A stretch of DNA of 64,000 nt from an uncultured bacterium (GTDB lineage: Bacteria; Bacillota; Clostridia; Oscillospirales; Ruminococcaceae). The stretch covers positions 1 to 64,000 of the forward strand of contig CAJMLV010000015.1 in the NCBI GenBank assembly GCA_905214345.1, written 5' to 3'. Shown here piece by piece: positions 8,479 to 15,816 of the stretch. Within the stretch, counting starts at the first letter, position 1. Each line of letters opens with the position of its first letter. The notes below the pieces were generated by a model. The model searched no databases. It saw only the letters and a list, made by a program, of their open reading frames with translations, and was not told the DNA's origin. Position numbers and translations under genes: made by a program.

Positions 8479-10440
8479 TCAGTACAGCTTGGCGCCGGCG
8501 GGGATGTGGTCATCCACCATCAGGCAGTGCAGCTTCTCCACACCTTCCTCGTGATGGACGGCGGAGATGATCATGCCGCAGGAATCGATGCCCATCATCT
8601 TGCGCGGAGGCAGGTTGGTGATGGCGATGAGGGTCTTGCCCACCAGTTCCTCCGGCTCATAGGTGTCGTGGATGCCGCTGAGGATGACGCGGTCGGTGCC
8701 GGTGCCGTCATCCAGCACAAACTTGAGCAGCTTCTTGCTCTTGGGCACGGCGGTGCATTCCTTCACCTTCACGGCGCGGTAGTCCGACTTGGCGAAGGTC
8801 TCGAAGTCCACGAAATCGGTGAACAGCGGTTCGATCTCCACCTTGGAGAAGTCGATGGGACCCATCTCGGCACGGGGCGTGCCGGTGGAAGCCGCCGGAG
8901 CGGCGGCGGGAGCAGCGGGCTGTTCTTCCTTGGCGGCGGGCTTCTTACCGTCGTCGATGGGCTTCATGGTGGGGAACAGCAGCACGTCGCGGATGGAGGC
9001 GGAGTCGGTGAGCAGCATCACCAGACGGTCCACACCGAAGCCCAGACCGCCCGTGGGGGGCAGGCCGTATTCCAGGGCGGTGATGTAGTCGTAGTCCACC
9101 TGGGCCTTGCTGCCGGGTTCCAGCTTCTTGCGCTCTTCCACCTGGCGCTCGAAGCGGCCGCGCTGGTCGATGGGGTCGTTCAGCTCGCTGAAAGCGTTGC
9201 CGAACTCGGTGCAGTTGATGAAGTATTCAAACCGCTCGGTGAAGGCCGGGTCCTCGGGCTTGCGCTTGGCCAGGGGGCTGATCTCCACGGGGTAGTCGTA
9301 AATGAAGGTGGGCTGGATGAGCTTGTCCTCCACGAAAGCGTCGAAGAACTCGGCCAGGATAGCGCCCTTGGTGGGCACCTCGGGCAGCTCCACGTGATGC
9401 TCCTTGGCCAGGGCGATGGCCTCGGCGTCGGAAGACACGGTGCTGAAATCCACACCGGAATACTTCTTGACGGCTTCCAGCATGGTCAGGCGCTCCCAGT
9501 GGGACAGGTCGATCTGCTGGCCCTGGTACTCGATCTGCAGGGTGCCGCAGACCTTCTGGGCCACCGTCTTCATCATCTCTTCCACCAGGTCCATCATGCC
9601 GTGGTAGTCGGTGTAGGCCTGGTACAGCTCGATGGAGGTGAATTCGGGGTTGTGCTTGGGGTCCATGCCCTCGTTGCGGAAGATACGGCCAACCTCATAC
9701 ACACGGTCCATGCCGCCCACCACCAGGCGCTTCAGATACAGCTCGGTCTCAATGCGCAGGACCATGTCCATATCCAGGGTGTTGTGATGGGTGATGAAGG
9801 GACGGGCGGAAGCGCCGATCTCGAAGGGGGTCAGGATGGGGGTGTCCACTTCCAGGAAGCCCTTGTTGTCCAGGAAGGAGCGCAGTTCCCGCAGGATGAC
9901 GCTGCGGCGCACAAAGGTCTGCTTGACCTCCGGGTTGGCGATGAGGTCCACATACCGCTGACGGTAGCGGGCTTCCCGGTCGGTGAGACCGTGGAACTTC
10001 TCCGGCAGAGGCAGCAGGCTCTTGGAGAGCAGGGTCAGCTCGGTGATGCGCACGCTGAGCTCGCCCATGCGGGTGCGGAACACTTCGCCCTTGCAGCCCA
10101 CAATGTCACCCACGTCCAGCTTTTTGAAAGCGGCGTAGGCTTCCTCGCCCAGCACGTCCTTCTTGGCAAAGATCTGGATGTCACCCTTGGCGTCGCGCAG
10201 GTGGGCAAAGCTGGCTTTGCCCATGACGCGCTTGGACATCAGGCGGCCCGCCAGGCTGACGGTCTTGCCGGTCTCGCTCTCGGCAGGCAGGTCCTTGAAT
10301 TCTTCCTGCAGGTCGGCGGAGAAAGCGTCCTGAGGATACTTGGTGACGGTAAAGGGGTCACGGCCGGCGGCCTGCAGGTCGGCCAGCTTCTGGCGGCGCA
10401 CAGCCTGCTCGGTGGCGGCATTGACGGGGGTGTTCTGCAT
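8479..10440 (-). CDS. lysS: Lysyl-tRNA synthetase, class II, with C-terminal tRNA-binding (EMAPII/MetG-like) domain
   Basis: 653 residues, against about 500 for ordinary bacterial LysRS. Charges tRNA-Lys. The N-terminal OB-fold anticodon domain is at about 55-150; class II motif 2 is at FRNEGMDPKHNPEF and motif 3 at GLGFGVDRLVMLLT. After about residue 490 there is an Ala/Pro-rich linker, and residues about 524-653 form a second domain (KVEIEPLFTDF, then VILSGIHDTYEPEELVGK, then NLPPRKMMGIDSCGMIIS) that matches the tRNA-binding domain at the C-terminus of bacterial MetRS and in Trbp111. The fusion should strengthen tRNA binding. Gene follows greA by 72 bp; a hairpin in this gap lacks a U-tract, so read-through is likely. 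Confidence 0.96.
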   Translation of the reverse strand: MQNTPVNAATEQAVRRQKLADLQAAGRDPFTVTKYPQDAFSADLQEEFKDLPAESETGKTVSLAGRLMSKRVMGKASFAHLRDAKGDIQIFAKKDVLGEEAYAAFKKLDVGDIVGCKGEVFRTRMGELSVRITELTLLSKSLLPLPEKFHGLTDREARYRQRYVDLIANPEVKQTFVRRSVILRELRSFLDNKGFLEVDTPILTPFEIGASARPFITHHNTLDMDMVLRIETELYLKRLVVGGMDRVYEVGRIFRNEGMDPKHNPEFTSIELYQAYTDYHGMMDLVEEMMKTVAQKVCGTLQIEYQGQQIDLSHWERLTMLEAVKKYSGVDFSTVSSDAEAIALAKEHHVELPEVPTKGAILAEFFDAFVEDKLIQPTFIYDYPVEISPLAKRKPEDPAFTERFEYFINCTEFGNAFSELNDPIDQRGRFERQVEERKKLEPGSKAQVDYDYITALEYGLPPTGGLGFGVDRLVMLLTDSASIRDVLLFPTMKPIDDGKKPAAKEEQPAAPAAAPAASTGTPRAEMGPIDFSKVEIEPLFTDFVDFETFAKSDYRAVKVKECTAVPKSKKLLKFVLDDGTGTDRVILSGIHDTYEPEELVGKTLIAITNLPPRKMMGIDSCGMIISAVHHEEGVEKLHCLMVDDHIPAGAKLY

Positions 10441-10512
10441 AAGAAAACTCCTCTTTTCCTGAAAATAGCGGCGCCGGCCGGGCAGAGCCCTCCCGGTGCC
10501 GCTTGGGTTGAA

Positions 10513-11001
10513 TTACTTGCTGCGGGCCACGGCCAGGATCTTGTACTCGATCACATTGCCGTTGGGCAGGGTGACTTCCACCACGTCGCCGGCCTTGTGG
10601 CCGATGAGGGCGGAACCGACGGGGCTTTCGTCGCTGATGCGGTTCAGGTCCATGTCGGCTTCGGTGGAGCCGGTGATGTCGTATTCCTCGGCGTCCTCTT
10701 CATCGTCGCCCTCGGCCAGGATCCTGACCTTCATGCCGATGGAAACGGTGTCGTGGGACAGCTCGTTGTCGTCGATGATGCGGGCGACTTTCAGGGTCGC
10801 TTCGAGGTCGGCGATGCGGGCCTCGATGATGGCCTGCTCTTCCTTGGCGGCGTCATATTCGGCGTTTTCCGAAAGGTCGCCGTAGCCGCGGGCGACCTTG
10901 ATCTTGTCCGCGACTTCCTTACGTTTGACGGTGCGCAGGATATCCAGGTCCTGCTCCAGCTTCTGATATCCCTCGCGGGTAACAATAACCTCTTTGGCCA
11001 T
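10513..11001 (-). CDS. greA: Transcription elongation factor GreA
   Basis: 162 residues from ATG 10999-11001, which has AAGGAG 9 nt upstream; a TTG seven codons earlier lacks support. Starts MAKEVIVTREGYQKLE and has the long acidic coiled coil (GYGDLSENAEYDAAKEEQ, with the catalytic Asp/Glu pair at the tip, residues about 38-50), then the FKBP-like C-terminal domain ending GDVVEVTLPNGNVIEYKIL. GreA enters the secondary channel of RNA polymerase and stimulates cleavage of backtracked RNA. It is preceded by a consensus promoter and a leader hairpin, described separately, and followed by lysS. Confidence 0.96.
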   Translation of the reverse strand: MAKEVIVTREGYQKLEQDLDILRTVKRKEVADKIKVARGYGDLSENAEYDAAKEEQAIIEARIADLEATLKVARIIDDNELSHDTVSIGMKVRILAEGDDEEDAEEYDITGSTEADMDLNRISDESPVGSALIGHKAGDVVEVTLPNGNVIEYKILAVARSK

Positions 11002-11032
11002 TTCGGATAACTCCTTACTCAAAGTAAAAGTT

Positions 11033-11053
11033 GTGCGGCCCTTAGGGCCGCAC
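11033..11053 (-). terminator. Leader hairpin of greA, possible attenuator
   Basis: Perfect 9-bp stem GTGCGGCCC / GGGCCGCAC with a 3-nt loop, followed on the minus strand by AACTTTTACTTT. It lies only a few nucleotides after the start site predicted from the promoter at 11064-11092, so it would form at the 5' end of the greA mRNA. It may also stop read-through from trpS. A 5' stabiliser is another possibility. Confidence 0.6.
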
Positions 11054-11063
11054 CAGTTGTAAT

Positions 11064-11092
11064 ATTATATCCAAATTTTGTGTCGCTGTCAA
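11064..11092 (-). promoter_or_regulatory. Consensus SigmaA promoter of greA
   Basis: On the minus strand TTGACA (11087-11092), exactly 17 nt, TATAAT (11064-11069): a perfect match in both hexamers. Predicted start near 11057, giving a 56-nt leader with the hairpin above. Confidence 0.9.
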
Positions 11093-11113
11093 GCGGTTTC
11101 CGGCAGACTGGCG

Positions 11114-12127
11114 TTATTTATCCAGCTGCAGAAGGCCCACCTTGCGGTAGACCTTGCTCACGGTGCGGCCGGCCAGACGGGCAGCCCGTTCGGCACCGTC
11201 CTTCAGCACGCCGTCCACGTAAGCCTTGTCCGCCGCGATGCGTTCCAGTTCGCTCTGCACCGGGCAGATGGCATCGGCGGTGGTTTCGGCCACAGCCAGC
11301 TTGAAGTCGCCGTAGCCCTTGCCCTCGAACTCGGCCTCGATCTCCGGCATGGTCTTGCCGGTGAAGGCGGAGTAGATGGTCATCAGGTTGGACACACCGG
11401 GCTTGTTGGCGGCGTCAAACCGCACCACACCGTCGGAGTCGGTGACCGCCCGCTTGAACTTGCGCACGATGGTGTCCTTGTCGTCGGTCATGAGGATGAA
11501 GCTGTTCACGTTGGCGTCGGACTTGCTCATCTTCTTGGTGGGGTCGGCCAGGGACATGACCTTGGCGCCCGCGGCGGGCACATAGCCTTCGGGCAGGGTG
11601 AAGGTTTCGCCGTACACATTGTTGAAGCGGCCTGCAATGTCCCGGGCGATCTCCAGATGCTGGGTCTGGTCCTGGCCCACCGGCACCAGGTCGGCGTTGT
11701 AGACCAGAATATCCGCCGCCATGAGCACCGGGTAGGTGAACAGGCCGCCGTTGACGTTGTCGGGGTGCTTGGCGCTCTTGTCCTTGAACTGGGTCATGCG
11801 GGACAGTTCGCCGAACTGGGTGTTGCAGGCCAGCACCCAGCTGAGCTCACAGTGGGCGGGCACATGGCTCTGCACAAACAGCACATGCTCTTTGGGGTCG
11901 ATGCCCACAGCCAGCAGCAGGGCGGCCAGGTTCCGGGTGTTGCGGCGCAGTTCGGCGGGGACCTGGCGCACGGTCAGAGCGTGCAGGTCGGCCACCATAT
12001 ACAGGCAGTCATAGCTGTTCTGCAGAAGGGCCCAGTTGCGCAGGGCGCCCAGGTAGTTGCCCAGGGTGGGGGTGCCGGTGGGCTGGATGCCGGAGAGGAT
12101 TCGTTTGCGTTTGATGAGTTCAGACAT
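11114..12127 (-). CDS. trpS: Tryptophanyl-tRNA synthetase
   Basis: 337 residues, class I synthetase of normal length, charging tRNA-Trp. ILSGIQPTGTPTLGNYLGAL carries the HIGH-equivalent (TPTLGNY), and DPTKKMSKSDANVNSFI the KMSKS loop. AGERNFQ-like middle region is replaced by PVGQDQTQHLEIARDIAGRFN, the tryptophan-site signature of the family. Expression should be controlled by the T-box riboswitch immediately upstream, which has a UGG (Trp) specifier. The gene is followed by 112 bp that contains the greA promoter. Confidence 0.96.
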   Translation of the reverse strand: MSELIKRKRILSGIQPTGTPTLGNYLGALRNWALLQNSYDCLYMVADLHALTVRQVPAELRRNTRNLAALLLAVGIDPKEHVLFVQSHVPAHCELSWVLACNTQFGELSRMTQFKDKSAKHPDNVNGGLFTYPVLMAADILVYNADLVPVGQDQTQHLEIARDIAGRFNNVYGETFTLPEGYVPAAGAKVMSLADPTKKMSKSDANVNSFILMTDDKDTIVRKFKRAVTDSDGVVRFDAANKPGVSNLMTIYSAFTGKTMPEIEAEFEGKGYGDFKLAVAETTADAICPVQSELERIAADKAYVDGVLKDGAERAARLAGRTVSKVYRKVGLLQLDK

Positions 12128-12139
12128 GGTGTTTCAGCT

Positions 12140-12457
12140 CCTTTTGTTGCGGCGGAGGGGAATAAAAAAGCCGCCCCCGCACAGAAGTGGATTCTGTGCA
12201 AGGGCAGGCGGAATTCTTGCCTGTGGTGCCACCTTGCTTGCCGCACCGTTTGCCGGTGTCAGCCTCTTGATGGGGCGCGGAATGCGTCCCTGCCCGGTAA
12301 CGGGGGCAACCGGCGGCGGATACTGCCCCGCAAAAGCAGGGGTTCCCCACGCGCCCTCGGCGATCCATTTGTCCGTGCGGCCTTCCGCCCCGTTCCCAGC
12401 ATCGGGGGCTCTCTGTGGGCGCCGGCACGGTTTTACCTTCGCCTCGTCGGTTTATTC
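12140..12457 (-). ncRNA. T-box riboswitch (tRNA-Trp) controlling trpS
   Basis: This fills the 330-bp leader between promoter and trpS. On the minus strand the conserved antiterminator sequence AAGGTGGCACCAC lies at about 12225-12237, followed by a strong terminator: stem CCGCCTGCCCTTGCACAGAA / TTCTGTGCGGGGGCGG with T6 at 12164-12169. Upstream, in the region expected for Stem I, AAATGGATC holds a TGG triplet (12365-12367 complement) that fits a tryptophan specifier. Uncharged tRNA-Trp would pair with the specifier and the antiterminator bulge (GGCA) to allow trpS transcription. Exact Stem I pairing was not modelled. Confidence 0.9.
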
Positions 12458-12463
12458 CCCTAC

Positions 12464-12492
12464 ATTATAGCGAGGGTGCCCCCGGGTGTCAA
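12464..12492 (-). promoter_or_regulatory. Consensus SigmaA promoter of the trpS T-box transcript
   Basis: Minus strand TTGACA (12487-12492), 17 nt, TATAAT (12464-12469), both perfect. The -35 hexamer contains the TGA stop codon of the small gene 12489-12743, so the upstream gene ends exactly inside the promoter. Confidence 0.9.
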
Positions 12493-12743
12493 GCGGAGCT
12501 GTCCAGCAGTTCCAGCAGGGCCGTGCGGGCTTTTTCGGCGGCGGAGCAGCTTTCCCCGCCGCCCAGGTAGTTCAGCGCGTCGTTCCATTCCCGGCAGTAC
12601 GCCTCCTGTTCCGGCATGGCCCGGACCAGTTCTGCCAACACCCTGCGGCGGGCAGGGTCCAGGTACTTCAAGTCAGACAGATAGGCACAGTCCAGCCGCC
12701 GGGCCAGGGTTTCCAGCAGGGGGGCTTGCGCCTTGTTTTCCAT
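12489..12743 (-). CDS. Small hypothetical protein
   Basis: 84 residues starting MENKAQAPLLETLARRLDCAYLSDLKYLDP; an ATG at 12741-12743 with AAAGGAG 9 nt upstream (a GTG one codon earlier is also possible). Predicted all-helical, soluble, with two Cys (around 19 and 50) not arranged as a metal site. No family recognised. It is divergent from the ribbon-helix-helix gene at 12882, and its stop codon is within the trpS promoter. The good ribosome site, the normal codon use and the tight placement support a real gene. Confidence 0.65.
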   Translation of the reverse strand: MENKAQAPLLETLARRLDCAYLSDLKYLDPARRRVLAELVRAMPEQEAYCREWNDALNYLGGGESCSAAEKARTALLELLDSSA

Positions 12744-12881
12744 CACGTCAGACTCCTTTGATATACGGCAGAAGGTCGGATGCCGTCATTATACATCAGA
12801 ATATGTTGAAATATAAACATTTATTAGCCATATTTTTCCATGTTCTTGGGGTAGATAATGATACAAAGGTGGTGTACAAAC

Positions 12882-13079
12882 ATGGAAATTCTGAAAATCA
12901 AGAAACGTACCGAACCGGTGATGTTCACCATCCGGGTGGACAAATCCATCGTGGATTTCTACGATGACCTGGCCAAGAAAACCAACCGTTCCCGCAACGA
13001 ACTCATCGGGATGGCGCTGGAATTTGCCAAGGACAAGATCCAGATCGAACCCGAGCCCAAATCCGGCAACCTTTGTTGA
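12882..13079 (+). CDS. Ribbon-helix-helix (CopG/Arc-type) DNA-binding protein
   Basis: 65 residues, MEILKIKKRTEPVMFTIRVDKSIVDFYDDLAKKTNRSRNELIGMALEFAKDK. The RTEPVMFTIRVDKSI strand followed by two helices (SIVDFYDDLAKKT and SRNELIGMALEFA) is the CopG-type fold, which dimerises and reads DNA with the beta strand. ATG 12882 has AAAGGTGG upstream. No toxin partner follows: the next gene is gltX, whose promoter -35 overlaps this gene's stop. It may be a small regulator of its own region; the target is unknown. Confidence 0.8.
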   Translation: MEILKIKKRTEPVMFTIRVDKSIVDFYDDLAKKTNRSRNELIGMALEFAKDKIQIEPEPKSGNLC

Positions 13080-13104
13080 CAAACCTGCCCCGGACCGCTA
13101 AACT
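13076..13104 (+). promoter_or_regulatory. SigmaA promoter of gltX
   Basis: TTGACA at 13076-13081, 17-nt spacer, TAAACT at 13099-13104; start expected near 13111, leader about 34 nt. The -35 hexamer includes the TGA stop (13077-13079) of the ribbon-helix-helix gene. Confidence 0.8.
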
Positions 13105-13144
13105 GAGGGATATAGAACTGTATTTACAGGGGGAAGTTTCGTTT

Positions 13145-14590
13145 ATGGCCAATACCGTACGTACCCGCTTTGCGCCCTCGCCCACCGGCTACATGCATGT
13201 GGGCAACCTGCGCACCGCGCTGTATACCTATCTGCAGGCCCGGCACAACGACGGCGCCTTTATCCTGCGCATTGAGGACACCGACCAGGGCCGCCTGGTG
13301 GAAGGTGCCACCGACATCATCTACAACACCCTGAAGGCCACCGGCCTGACCTGGGACGAAGGCCCCGACATCGGCGGCCCGGTGGGTCCCTATGTCCAGA
13401 GCGAACGCATGGGCATGTTCAAGCAGTATGCCGAGGAACTGGTCCGCAAGGGCAAGGCTTACTACTGTTTCTGCACCGCCGAACGGCTGGAAGAACTGCA
13501 CGAGAAGCAGAAGGCCGCCGGTGAGGTGAGCCATTACGACGGCCATTGCCGCAACCTGTCCGAGGAGGAAGTGGCCGCCCGCCTGGCCGCCGGGGAACCT
13601 TACGTCATCCGCCAGAAGATCCCCACCGAAGGCAAGGCAGGTTTTGACGACCTGGTTTTCGGCCGCATCGAGGTGGACAACAGCGAACTGGACGACCAGA
13701 TCCTGATCAAGAGCGACGGCATGCCCACCTACAACTTTGCCAACGTGGTAGACGACCACCTCATGGGCATCACCCACGTCATCCGCGGCAGCGAGTATCT
13801 GTCCAGCGCACCCAAGTACAACCTGCTGTACGAGGCTTTCGGCTGGGAGATCCCCACCTATATCCACTGCCCGCCCGTCATGAAGGACGTCCAGCACAAG
13901 CTGTCCAAGCGCAACGGCGACGCCAGCTACCAGGACCTGGTGGCCAAGGGCTACCTGCCCGCGGCGGTGCTGAACTATCTGCTGCTGCTGGGCTGGGCGC
14001 CGGAAGGCGAACAGGAGATCTTCAGCCTGGATGAGATGATCCGCATCTGGGACCCCACCCGCATCTCCAAGTCCCCGGCCATCTTCGACCCGCTGAAGCT
14101 GCGGGCCATCAATGCCGCCTATATCCGCGCCCTGCCGGCGGAGGAGTTCCGCCGTCTGGCCGATCCCTTCATCGACCAGGCCGTGCACCGGGAGATCGAC
14201 CGCGACCTGCTCTGCGCCAACCTGCAGCCCCGCTGCGAGGTGCTGGAGGACATTCCGCCCCAGCTGGACTTCTTTGACGCGGTTCTGCCCTTTGACGCGG
14301 AACTCTACCGCAACAAGAAGCAGAAGACCACCCCGGAATCCGCCAAGGAAGCCCTGGAGGCGCTGCTGCCGGTGCTGGAAGCCCAGGCCGACTGGAGCCG
14401 GGACGCCATCTTTGAGGTCTGCCGCCAGAAAGCCGAGGCCATGGAGAAGAAGAACGGCTGGCTGCTGTATCCCCTGGGCATCGCCCTTTCCGGCAAGGCC
14501 CGCACCCCGGGCGGCGGCACCGATCTGGCCGCCATGCTGGGCAAGGAAGAGACCCTGGCCCGCCTGCGCGCCGCTCTGGCCGCGCTGTAA
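13145..14590 (+). CDS. gltX: Glutamyl-tRNA synthetase
   Basis: 481 residues from ATG 13145, with GGGGGAAG 8 nt upstream; normal GluRS length. Class I catalytic domain: TRFAPSPTGYMHVGN (HIGH-equivalent HVGN) and KLSKRNGDASY (KMSKS-equivalent) around residue 250. CFCTAERLEEL lies in the zinc-binding/connecting region. The C-terminal alpha-helical cage (about 330-480) reads the anticodon. In organisms without GlnRS it also makes Glu-tRNA-Gln for the GatCAB amidotransferase. Monocistronic: own promoter and a strong bidirectional terminator at 14622-14647. Confidence 0.96.
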   Translation: MANTVRTRFAPSPTGYMHVGNLRTALYTYLQARHNDGAFILRIEDTDQGRLVEGATDIIYNTLKATGLTWDEGPDIGGPVGPYVQSERMGMFKQYAEELVRKGKAYYCFCTAERLEELHEKQKAAGEVSHYDGHCRNLSEEEVAARLAAGEPYVIRQKIPTEGKAGFDDLVFGRIEVDNSELDDQILIKSDGMPTYNFANVVDDHLMGITHVIRGSEYLSSAPKYNLLYEAFGWEIPTYIHCPPVMKDVQHKLSKRNGDASYQDLVAKGYLPAAVLNYLLLLGWAPEGEQEIFSLDEMIRIWDPTRISKSPAIFDPLKLRAINAAYIRALPAEEFRRLADPFIDQAVHREIDRDLLCANLQPRCEVLEDIPPQLDFFDAVLPFDAELYRNKKQKTTPESAKEALEALLPVLEAQADWSRDAIFEVCRQKAEAMEKKNGWLLYPLGIALSGKARTPGGGTDLAAMLGKEETLARLRAALAAL

Positions 14591-14621
14591 GGCCCCTTTT
14601 CCCTTCAAACAAACATAAAAA

Positions 14622-14647
14622 CCGCCGCAGGCGCTTGCCTGCGGCGG
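14622..14647. terminator. Bidirectional terminator between gltX and galE
   Basis: Perfect 11-bp stem CCGCCGCAGGC / GCCTGCGGCGG with a 4-nt loop, flanked by A5 on the left and T4 on the right, so it can end both convergent genes. Confidence 0.9.
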
Positions 14648-14662
14648 TTTTGTTATTGCGGA

Positions 14663-15691
14663 TTATTCAGCCTTGGTCTTGTAGCCGTCGGGGTTGTGGC
14701 TCTGCCAGTTCCAGCTGTCGCGGCACATCTCGTCGATGCCGTACTCAGCCTCCCAGCCCAGCTCATGCTTGGCCTTGGCGGGGTCGCACCAGCACTCGGC
14801 GATGTCGCCGGGGCGGCGGGGATCGATGACATAGGGCAGGTCCTTGCCGCATGCCTTGCTGAAAGCCTTGATCACGTCCAGCACGCTGTAACCGTGGCCG
14901 GTGCCCAGGTTGCAGATGAACAGGCCGGGCTTCTGCTGCAGCTTGCGCACAGCCGCCACATGGCCGCGGGCCAGGTCCACCACATGGATATAGTCACGCA
15001 CGCCGGTGCCGTCCGGGGTGGGATAGTCGTTGCCGTAGACATGTACCTTTTCCAGCTTGCCCACCGCCACCTTGGCGATGTAGGGCACCAGGTTGTTGGG
15101 GATGCCGTTGGGGTCCTCGCCGATGAGGCCGGAGGGATGAGCGCCGATGGGGTTGAAGTAGCGCAGCAGGGCCACGTTCAGTTCGGGGTCCGCCTTGCAG
15201 CAGTCAGTGAGGATGCGCTCGGTGAAGGCCTTGGTGGTGCCGTAGGGGTTGGTGGTGGCGCCGGTGGGGAAATCTTCCCGGATGGGTACGGTGGCAGGGT
15301 CGCCGTAAACAGTGGCCGAGGAGGAAAAGATGATGTTGTGGCAGCCGTAGTGGCGCATCACGTCCAGGATGGTCAGGGTGCAGTTCAGGTTGTTGGAGTA
15401 GTATTCGATGGGCTTGGAAACGCTCTCGCCCACCGCCTTGTAAGCGGCGAACTGAATGACACATTCAATGCCGGGATTCTCCTTGAAGATGGCATCCACC
15501 GCGGCACGGTCGGTCATGTCTGCCTCGATGAAGCGGAAATCCTTGCCGGTGATTTGCTTGACACGGGCCAAAGCTTCGGGGCTGGCGTTGTAGAGGTTGT
15601 CCGCCACCACGATGTCGTACCCGGCATTCAGAAGTTCGACGCAGGTATGGCTGCCGATGTAACCGGCGCCGCCGCTGACCAGAATGGACAT
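14663..15691 (-). CDS. galE: UDP-glucose 4-epimerase
   Basis: 342 residues, extended SDR family. SILVSGGAGYIGSH is the NAD-binding GxxGxxG; SSSATVYG holds the catalytic Ser and NPYGTTKAFTE the YxxxK pair. FNPIGAHPSG and YGNDYPTPDGTGVRDYIHV are typical of GalE. It interconverts UDP-Glc and UDP-Gal (some members also UDP-GlcNAc and UDP-GalNAc), feeding the Leloir pathway and surface glycan synthesis; the glycosyltransferase operon in this window would need such donors. It is a single gene, convergent with gltX. The 125 bp upstream is AT-rich, with a possible -10 GGTATAAAAT around 15765. Confidence 0.95.
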   Translation of the reverse strand: MSILVSGGAGYIGSHTCVELLNAGYDIVVADNLYNASPEALARVKQITGKDFRFIEADMTDRAAVDAIFKENPGIECVIQFAAYKAVGESVSKPIEYYSNNLNCTLTILDVMRHYGCHNIIFSSSATVYGDPATVPIREDFPTGATTNPYGTTKAFTERILTDCCKADPELNVALLRYFNPIGAHPSGLIGEDPNGIPNNLVPYIAKVAVGKLEKVHVYGNDYPTPDGTGVRDYIHVVDLARGHVAAVRKLQQKPGLFICNLGTGHGYSVLDVIKAFSKACGKDLPYVIDPRRPGDIAECWCDPAKAKHELGWEAEYGIDEMCRDSWNWQSHNPDGYKTKAE

Positions 15692-15816
15692 AATGAACGC
15701 TCCTTTGCTGTTTGATATATTTTTGTTGCAGCCGGCCCCGGGTGGGCCGCTTTCTTGCCTTTATTTTATACCGAATCGTCCATTTTTTAGAATAGACGTT
15801 TCAGTGTTCGCCATGC

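Noticed and set aside
8122..11010. Long open frame (962 codons) on the plus strand over lysS and greA
   Set aside because: It is antisense to two well-known genes, is made of His/Gly/Val/Leu-rich sequence expected from GC-rich shadow frames, has no ribosome site and no motif.
12882..13079. RHH protein as antitoxin of a toxin-antitoxin pair
   Set aside because: No toxin-like gene is adjacent in the same direction; the next gene is gltX with its own promoter. The divergent 84-residue gene shows no toxin motif.
13124..14608. Minus-strand open frame across gltX
   Set aside because: Antisense shadow of a synthetase with intact HIGH and KMSKS motifs.
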